From DASPXY01 sp038227745 (GTDB lineage: Bacteria > Planctomycetota > Planctomycetia > Gemmatales > Gemmataceae): 22,562 nucleotides of DNA. The stretch spans positions 1 through 22,562 of the forward strand of contig JBBRPS010000049.1 of the NCBI GenBank assembly GCA_038227745.1. The letters run 5' to 3'. Shown in pieces: positions 17,397-22,562 of the stretch; position 1 is the first letter of the stretch; each line of letters starts with the position of its first letter. Made by a program: the position numbers and the translations under genes. Below the pieces are notes generated by a model. That model was not told the origin of the DNA. It searched no databases and was given only the letters and a program-made list of their open reading frames with translations.

Positions 17397-19454
17397 TCAC
17401 TGCTTCGCGTCGAACACGCCGCGTTGCCGCTGTTCCAGCTGCCGCAGTCGGCTCTCCTCCTGCAGCGTGTCCAGCACCCAGCGCACGAACTCCTCCGCCG
17501 TCACCACCGTCTTGACCCGCGTCTCCGAACGGCCGGCCACCGCCTCCGCCCGGTCGGGGTTGCGGTTGAACACCTCCACGAAGAACTCGACCTGATCGCC
17601 CGCCTTCAGGACGATCTTCTCGCCCTTCGCGTCCAGCAGGTTCGCCGTCTCGAACTCGAAGCGGCCGCCCCCCTGGCTCCGCGGCACCACGAACGGCGGC
17701 CGCGGCACCGCCAGCGCGTGGAACGGCACCTGTTCCTTCTCGTCCGTGTCGGTGAACACGCCACGGGCCAGGTCGAACGGCCCGCCCTTCGGCGACTCCT
17801 TCACCTCGATCAGCGGCAGCGTCAGCCACGGATCGTCGGCCGGCGGCGTCTCCTGCTGCGACCCCTCGACCTTCTTGTGAACGCGGTAGCGGAGCTGCGC
17901 CCGGCCCAATCCGTAAGGCCCGCTCACCGTGTAGGCGATGCGGATCGAGCCGGGGTTGCCCTCCTCGTCCAGCGCCAGCGGCATCCCATCGACCTCGAAG
18001 TCCTCTTCGTTCGCGCCCTTGGTCAGGAAGGCCTTCGGCGGCAGGAATCGCTCGCGCAGCAGGGCCACCTGCGGCGCCCGCTCCGGCACGACGGCGACGC
18101 TGCGCAGGGCCGGCGCCGCGTTGGCGAAGTCGTACTGGTCCACGACGTGGATGCGGTAGCGCGTCTCGGTCGGGCGCAGCTCGAACGTCCAGTGCGCCTC
18201 CGTGACCGGCGCGCGGAACGTCTGCCGCAGCCGTCGCAGCACCACCTCGCCGCGCCCCGCCACCAGCGCCGAAACGCCCTCCAGCAGCCCGGCGCCAGAC
18301 GGCGCTCCCGCCAGGGCGAGCGCCGACGCGGTCGTCACCGCCTCGACGGCGCTGCGCTGGGCGGCGCTCTCGCGCGACGGCTGCGACAGGTCGGGGTAGG
18401 GCGTGCCGAGCAGTTCCAGTACCGCCTCCTTGACGGGCTTTTGCGTGCCCGCCGTCACCCGCGCCGACAGACCGCTCAGGCCGACGATCTCGCCGCGCGG
18501 CTGCGGCAGTTCGTAGGGCGAGCCGTCGGCCTGCGAGCCGCAGTACGCCGGCAGCACCACCCACGCCTCCTGTCGCACCACTGCCGGCCGCGGCTCGAAG
18601 TGGATGCGCCCGGAGGACGGCGTGCGGCCGTCGAGCAGCTCGGCGCCGTAGGTGAAATCGACCGACAGCGGCCGGACCCGAGCCGCGAAGATCGCCTCCT
18701 CAGCCGTCGCCATCGCCTCATAGACGAGTTCGTAACTCTCCATTGGGCCGTAGATCGGCGAGACGTATGCCCGGCCAACAATGTCGGGGTCAAGCCCCGA
18801 GCCCCACACGCGGAAGCGCAGCACCACCTCCTCACCGCTCGGCCAGACCTCGGCCGTGTCGGGGCGCAGGTAGATCGAGCGCGGGATCGGGACGTCGTTC
18901 AGCAGCTGCCGGGCCAGCAGCGTCATCAGCAGGTTCGGCATCAGCACCAGGGCCAGCAGCGCGGCGAGCAGCACCGGCGCGACGGCGGCGCCGCTCCACT
19001 TCAGGCGGCGGTGGTCGGCGACGGCGGGAAAATTCACGGCGGCGGTGAGTTGCTCCGTCTCGCGCGCGACGGCGGCGATCAGCTCGCGCGACATGCCCTC
19101 CGTCTTCGCCGCCGGTTGGTGGAACTGCACGGTCGAGATGAGGCGGTGCTCCAGGTGCGGCGCCTTGCCCTCGACCCACAGGGCCAGCTTGCTGTCGGAC
19201 AGGCGCGCGAACAGCGGCCGCAGCACGAGGAAGAACGCGGCGGTCGCCCACAGCCCCACCTGGAAGAAGCTCATGAACGCCCGCAGCGGCCAGGGCGTGT
19301 CGCGGACGCGGTCGATCAGCCAGTCGGTCAGGCACGCCAGCGCCAGGACGGCGGCCGCCAGCGCCAGCCAGCGCGAGGCGCCCCACGCCAGGCGCAGGAG
19401 CTTCTCGCGCCGCCGCAGCCGCCCCAGTTGCTTTCGGATCGTCGCCGGCACCAT
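17397..19454 (-). CDS. DUF4175-like membrane protein
   Basis: A 685-aa predicted inner-membrane protein. Hydrophobic helices lie at about 28-46, 60-80 and 153-175; the rest (about 190-640) is a beta-rich, probably extracytoplasmic region, ending in a charged helical tail (EEFVRWVLDTLQEESRLRQL). The N-terminal layout and the large soluble part resemble DUF4175-type proteins; I assign that by pattern, not by a decisive motif. The ATG at 19454 lies 4 nt after the stop of the VWA gene, with only a weak ribosome binding site, which points to translational coupling. The function is unknown; the tie to a VWA protein suggests a joint envelope complex. Confidence 0.72.
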   Translation of the reverse strand: MVPATIRKQLGRLRRREKLLRLAWGASRWLALAAAVLALACLTDWLIDRVRDTPWPLRAFMSFFQVGLWATAAFFLVLRPLFARLSDSKLALWVEGKAPHLEHRLISTVQFHQPAAKTEGMSRELIAAVARETEQLTAAVNFPAVADHRRLKWSGAAVAPVLLAALLALVLMPNLLMTLLARQLLNDVPIPRSIYLRPDTAEVWPSGEEVVLRFRVWGSGLDPDIVGRAYVSPIYGPMESYELVYEAMATAEEAIFAARVRPLSVDFTYGAELLDGRTPSSGRIHFEPRPAVVRQEAWVVLPAYCGSQADGSPYELPQPRGEIVGLSGLSARVTAGTQKPVKEAVLELLGTPYPDLSQPSRESAAQRSAVEAVTTASALALAGAPSGAGLLEGVSALVAGRGEVVLRRLRQTFRAPVTEAHWTFELRPTETRYRIHVVDQYDFANAAPALRSVAVVPERAPQVALLRERFLPPKAFLTKGANEEDFEVDGMPLALDEEGNPGSIRIAYTVSGPYGLGRAQLRYRVHKKVEGSQQETPPADDPWLTLPLIEVKESPKGGPFDLARGVFTDTDEKEQVPFHALAVPRPPFVVPRSQGGGRFEFETANLLDAKGEKIVLKAGDQVEFFVEVFNRNPDRAEAVAGRSETRVKTVVTAEEFVRWVLDTLQEESRLRQLEQRQRGVFDAKQ

Positions 19455-19458
19455 GACG

Positions 19459-21939
19459 TCAGCTCAGGTTCGAGAATTTCCGCAGCACCCACTCCGCGGT
19501 GATGAGCACCAGGAACAGCAGGAAGGTCAGGTAGTTCCACAGCAGCACTTCCTGCCGCAGCGTGAACGGTTCGCGGCGCGGCCGCACCCGCTCGGCGAGG
19601 GAGTGCAGGTCTTCCTCCTGGTAGAAGTGGCCGCCGCTCACCTGCGCCGCCTCGCGCAGGGCGTCTTCGGCCATCGCCGCCTCGGTCAGCTCGTGGCGCG
19701 GCGGCAGGTTGACGCGGTACGAGAACGACGCCGGCTCGGGGTTGGTCAGCTTGATCTCGAAGCGCCCGGGCTTGTCGTGCGGCAACAGGTAGCGGTACTC
19801 GCCGTCACGACCCTCGACCCGTTCGAGCTGGATCGTCTGCACGCGCGGCTCGCCCTGCTTCGCGTCCAGGGCGATCAGCTCGGCGGCCACCTGCTTCTCC
19901 TTCAGGCCGCGGAAGTTCTTGTCCAGCAGGCGCGCGTAGACCGTCCCCGGCCGGCCGAGGACCGCCTCGGAGCGCTCCAGGGCGATCTGCACGTGACTGG
20001 AGTTGTTGCCGAGCATGTGCGGCAGGCCGACCTGGTAGATGAGCTGGCCCCAGAAGCGGCCGAAGTACTTGTCCTGCGCGTTGAAGCGCCAGCGCCACGT
20101 CTCATCGGTCGCCAGGAACAGCACCTGGCCGCGGCCGAAGTTGTGCGACGCCAGCAGCGGCATCGGCTGCTCGCCCATCTTGTCGCGCGGGTGGGCCAGC
20201 AGCGACGTCGCCCCCGGCCGCAGTTTCGTGACGGGGTAGTGCCAGTGGAAGCCCGGCAGGTCGAGCCAGACCTTGCGGTTGTCCTCCGGCGTGTCGGCGA
20301 GCGCCATCATGTCGGCGCGCTGGCCGGCGTCGGTCAGCACCGGCCGGAACGGCTGTATCCGCTTATCGCTCTCCGCCTTGTAGTTGACCGCGAGGAACTC
20401 GACCGGCAGGATCTCGGCCAACGGCGTGTCGCGGTACTCGGCGGGCATGTGTTGTCGGCCCGCGATGACGACGAGGCCGCCGCGGAACTCCTCGACGAAC
20501 TCGCGGATCCCTTCCAGCTGCTGCCGGTTCAGGAAGCCCTTCGGTCCGCCCGGCACGTCGCCGAGGATCAGCACGTCGTACTCCAGCAGCTTGTCGCGCG
20601 TGGGGAACGCCTGCAGGTAGGGCCAGTGCAGCCGCTGCGCCGGCGTCAGCGACCCGGGCGGCCGCAGTGTCTGCGGATCGGCGCCGACGAGGAGGAACTT
20701 CGCATCGACGCGGCGGTCGCGCAGCAGCGCCGGTTGGAGGAACTTGTACTCCCAGCGCGGCGTGTTTTCGACGTAGAGCACCTTGACCTTGCTGTCGATG
20801 ACGCGGACCTGGCGCGTCATGCTGTCGCGGAAGGCGTCGTTCTCCTTGAGCCGGATGCTCGCGACGAGGTCGAGTTTCTCCTCGCGCTTCTCGCCTTTGG
20901 GGGGGATGAAGGCCAGCACCGCGCGCAGGTCCTCGCCGGCCTTGACGGGGACGTCCTTCTGGGCCACGACCTTGCCGCCGAGCGTCAGCGTGAGCTGCAC
21001 CGTCCCCTTCTTGAAGCCCTGCGCCCGCCAGCGCAGCGGCACGGCCACGACGTCCTCGAAGAAGATGGTGTCGGCGATGACGACATCCTTGAGTTGCAGG
21101 CTGCCGGCCTCGGCGGAGCCGACGCCGTAGACGTGCAGCGGCACCTTGAGGCGGGCGCACTCGCGGGCCGCCTCCTCCAGGGTGAGCTTGCTGGCGTTGT
21201 CGCGGCCGTCGGTCACCACGACGATGGCCCCGGGCAGTTCGCCGTCCTTGCGCTGCAGCAGTCCGTTGATCGCGTCAGCGAGGGCGGTCCTGTCCTCGTG
21301 GGCGTCGAAGTCGGCAAGGATGGCCGCGGCCGTCTTGCCCTGCTCGATCTTCTCCAGCGATTCCTTGACGGCGGCGTGCAGGTCCTGGCCGAACAGGTAT
21401 GGGCGGACGGGGCCACGGCGGCGCAGGCCGTCGAGGAGGCCGAGGCGCGGATTGGTGAGGGCGTAGCGCACCAGGTCGGCACGGCTCGGCTCGCGCGGCG
21501 TGTCGGGCGGGACGTCGCTGAGGGAGTCGGTGCCCTTGACGCGAGTCGTGGGCGGGACGAGGCCCCGGGCGATGGCGACGCGCAGCAGGTCGGCCTGCGA
21601 CATGCGCCGGTCCTGCTGCTTCATGCTCTGGCTGTTGTCGATGAGCAGGGCGATGGGCTGGGGGCGCTCGCCCTCGAAGTCGGAGAGGAGCATGGGGCGG
21701 AAGAGGAGCAGCACCAGCAGCAGCACGAGCGCGACGCGCAGCCCGGCCATGAGCGAACGGCGGAGGGGGCCGATGCGGGCGCGCTCGAGCCAGTAGAGGG
21801 CGACGATGCCGGCGCCGAGGAGGACGACGAGCAGGGCGGCGAGCCACCACGGGAAGAGGCCGCGGAAGGCAAGTTCCGCGGACTTCAGCGTCGTGCCTGC
21901 CGGCGCCTTGACGCCCAGGAGTTCGTTGAGCCACTGCAT
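19459..21939 (-). CDS. Large VWA-domain membrane protein with glutamine-amidotransferase-like region
   Basis: An 826-aa protein of the BatA/YegL-like membrane VWA type. Two transmembrane helices lie at about 32-50 and 66-81, and another near the C-terminus (about 795-818). The VWA domain begins at about 95 with a complete MIDAS motif DNSQS (101-105) and continues through VVVTDGRDN (240-248). Residues about 450-520 (DVLILGDVPGGPKG, then EFRGGLVVIAGRQHMP) look like a class I glutamine-amidotransferase-like fold without evident catalytic residues, as in related proteins. The start is the ATG at 21939, with GGTGA about 7 nt upstream. It lies upstream of the DUF4175-like gene (4-nt gap) and downstream of the small beta protein (45 nt). 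Such genes often accompany MoxR ATPases; none is in the window. Confidence 0.85.
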   Translation of the reverse strand: MQWLNELLGVKAPAGTTLKSAELAFRGLFPWWLAALLVVLLGAGIVALYWLERARIGPLRRSLMAGLRVALVLLLVLLLFRPMLLSDFEGERPQPIALLIDNSQSMKQQDRRMSQADLLRVAIARGLVPPTTRVKGTDSLSDVPPDTPREPSRADLVRYALTNPRLGLLDGLRRRGPVRPYLFGQDLHAAVKESLEKIEQGKTAAAILADFDAHEDRTALADAINGLLQRKDGELPGAIVVVTDGRDNASKLTLEEAARECARLKVPLHVYGVGSAEAGSLQLKDVVIADTIFFEDVVAVPLRWRAQGFKKGTVQLTLTLGGKVVAQKDVPVKAGEDLRAVLAFIPPKGEKREEKLDLVASIRLKENDAFRDSMTRQVRVIDSKVKVLYVENTPRWEYKFLQPALLRDRRVDAKFLLVGADPQTLRPPGSLTPAQRLHWPYLQAFPTRDKLLEYDVLILGDVPGGPKGFLNRQQLEGIREFVEEFRGGLVVIAGRQHMPAEYRDTPLAEILPVEFLAVNYKAESDKRIQPFRPVLTDAGQRADMMALADTPEDNRKVWLDLPGFHWHYPVTKLRPGATSLLAHPRDKMGEQPMPLLASHNFGRGQVLFLATDETWRWRFNAQDKYFGRFWGQLIYQVGLPHMLGNNSSHVQIALERSEAVLGRPGTVYARLLDKNFRGLKEKQVAAELIALDAKQGEPRVQTIQLERVEGRDGEYRYLLPHDKPGRFEIKLTNPEPASFSYRVNLPPRHELTEAAMAEDALREAAQVSGGHFYQEEDLHSLAERVRPRREPFTLRQEVLLWNYLTFLLFLVLITAEWVLRKFSNLS

Positions 21940-21984
21940 GTAGTCGTCACCGCCCGTCCGCTTCGTTTCGCATCAAGGCCATCG

Positions 21985-22305
21985 TTACACCGTCACCTGG
22001 ACCGGCTCCGAGACCGCCCGGAGTCCCTCGTATTCGTATACCGCCGTGACCGAATACGTTCCTGGCGGGGGCGGATAGATCGGCATCGTCGCGAAAAAGT
22101 GGACGTTCGCCGCGAACTTCTCACCCGGCCCCAGTCGCAAGATCGATGGCTCACAGGTTGGAGCAAACCGATCGCCGAAATGCCCCCTCGATACGACCGT
22201 GCCGGTCGCATCGGTCACCACCAAGTTCAGGTGGTGGAGTTCCGTCATCCAGTAGAGGATCTCAAGGGGGGATTCCGAGACGTTCTCCAACTCGACCTCT
22301 GCCAT
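21985..22305 (-). CDS. Hypothetical small beta-sandwich-like protein
   Basis: A 106-aa protein of unknown function. The sequence alternates short beta strands (VELENVSESPLEI, HLNLVVTDATGTVV, FAANVHFFATMPI, GTYSVTAVYEYEGL, EPVQVTV), suggesting an Ig-like or proteinase-inhibitor-like sandwich; no family is certain. The ATG at 22305 has no Shine-Dalgarno next to it. The frame remains open to a TTG at 22398 (137 aa), where the extra 31 residues look non-coding in character, so I prefer the ATG. It lies 45 nt upstream of the VWA gene on the same strand and may be the first gene of that operon. Confidence 0.55.
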   Translation of the reverse strand: MAEVELENVSESPLEILYWMTELHHLNLVVTDATGTVVSRGHFGDRFAPTCEPSILRLGPGEKFAANVHFFATMPIYPPPPGTYSVTAVYEYEGLRAVSEPVQVTV

Positions 22306-22486
22306 GTTGGGCACGGGGCCGCGCCTGCCGACCACCTCCTTGCGGCGCAGTCGGCAGGCAAGTTGGTGCGGTATGGCGACTCGCTGCGGACCCTGCAAAT
22401 CCAGTGACGTTTGACACCAGATGCTTGGCCTTCATGCGTGTCAGTGACGATTTTGTAATGGCCCAACGACCTGGAGAGGATACGCC
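22306..22486. other. Divergent intergenic region
   Basis: This 181-nt gap separates the small minus-strand protein gene from the plus-strand gene that is cut by the window edge. It should hold promoters for both. A TTGACA at 22411-22416 (plus) lacks a convincing -10 box 16-18 nt downstream. Nothing else is supported. Confidence 0.4.
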
Positions 22487-22562
22487 GTGAGCGACAACCA
22501 GGAACCGATTGACTTGCGTGACGTGAGGCCCACTTGTTTCCGACAAATGATTGGAAACAAGC
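22487..22562 (+). CDS. 5' end of a gene, possibly a RuvB-like/AAA+ ATPase (partial)
   Basis: The GTG at 22487 is preceded by GGAGAGGA (22473-22480), an ideal ribosome binding site, and opens a frame to the window edge: MSDNQEPIDLRDVRPTCFRQ, then MIGNK. The pattern R-P-x-x-F-x-x-(M/I)-I-G-N resembles the start of RuvB-type and other AAA+ ATPases (compare RPxxLxDxIGQ). With only 25 codons this is a weak inference; the existence of the gene is better supported than its identity. Confidence 0.5.
   Translation, partial: MSDNQEPIDLRDVRPTCFRQMIGNK

Noticed and set aside
22411..22440. Promoter with perfect TTGACA for the right-edge gene
   Set aside because: No -10-like hexamer at 16-18 nt; TTGACA alone is weak evidence.

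Overview
The window is high-GC bacterial chromosome. It most resembles a planctomycete (Planctomycetota, perhaps Gemmataceae-like). That placement is inferred from gene content: a DUF4058 protein, a secreted Calx-beta/PKD-type protein, a trypsin-PDZ protease followed at once by a xylose-isomerase-like TIM-barrel gene, and a large VWA membrane protein coupled to a DUF4175-like membrane protein. No rRNA, tRNA, CRISPR array, integrase or transposase was seen.

Layout: (1) 15-1970, minus, acetyl-CoA synthetase. (2) 2159-2911, plus, a DUF4058 protein that converges on gyrA with a 15-nt gap. (3) 2927-5734, minus, gyrA from a TTG start. (4) 5891-6517, plus, an orphan MT-A70-type methyltransferase divergent from gyrA. 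(5) 6879-11107, plus, three closely spaced genes for exported proteins of unknown role: Calx-beta/PKD, a 184-aa helical protein, and a membrane-anchored protein with an STN-like region. (6) 11604-12716, recA, with a candidate operator in its promoter and a strong intrinsic terminator. (7) 12886-15220, an HtrA-like protease and a TIM-barrel gene separated by one base. (8) 15262-17010, minus, an AbiEi/AbiEii (type IV toxin-antitoxin, phage-defence) module with its own promoter. (9) 17135-17302, a decayed copy of the TIM-barrel gene's 3' end, then a REP/BIME-like inverted repeat at 17311-17389. (10) 17397-22305, minus, DUF4175-like protein, VWA protein and a small beta-rich protein. (11) 22487-22562, plus, the start of a gene cut off by the window edge.

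The most interesting part is 15045-17400. The AbiE module lies between two copies of the 3' end of the neighbouring metabolic gene, is visibly richer in A+T than its surroundings, and so looks acquired. A 14-bp near-tandem duplication about 20 codons into the toxin gene puts the well-placed ATG start out of frame with the rest of the toxin. Deleting one unit by eye restores a family-like N-terminus. The toxin is therefore either broken, made only from a poor TTG codon, or reversible by repeat slippage. Other points of note are unusual residues at the quinolone-contact positions of GyrA, an acidic insert in the GyrA C-terminal domain, and an inverted repeat over the putative recA promoter that may be a lineage-specific SOS box.
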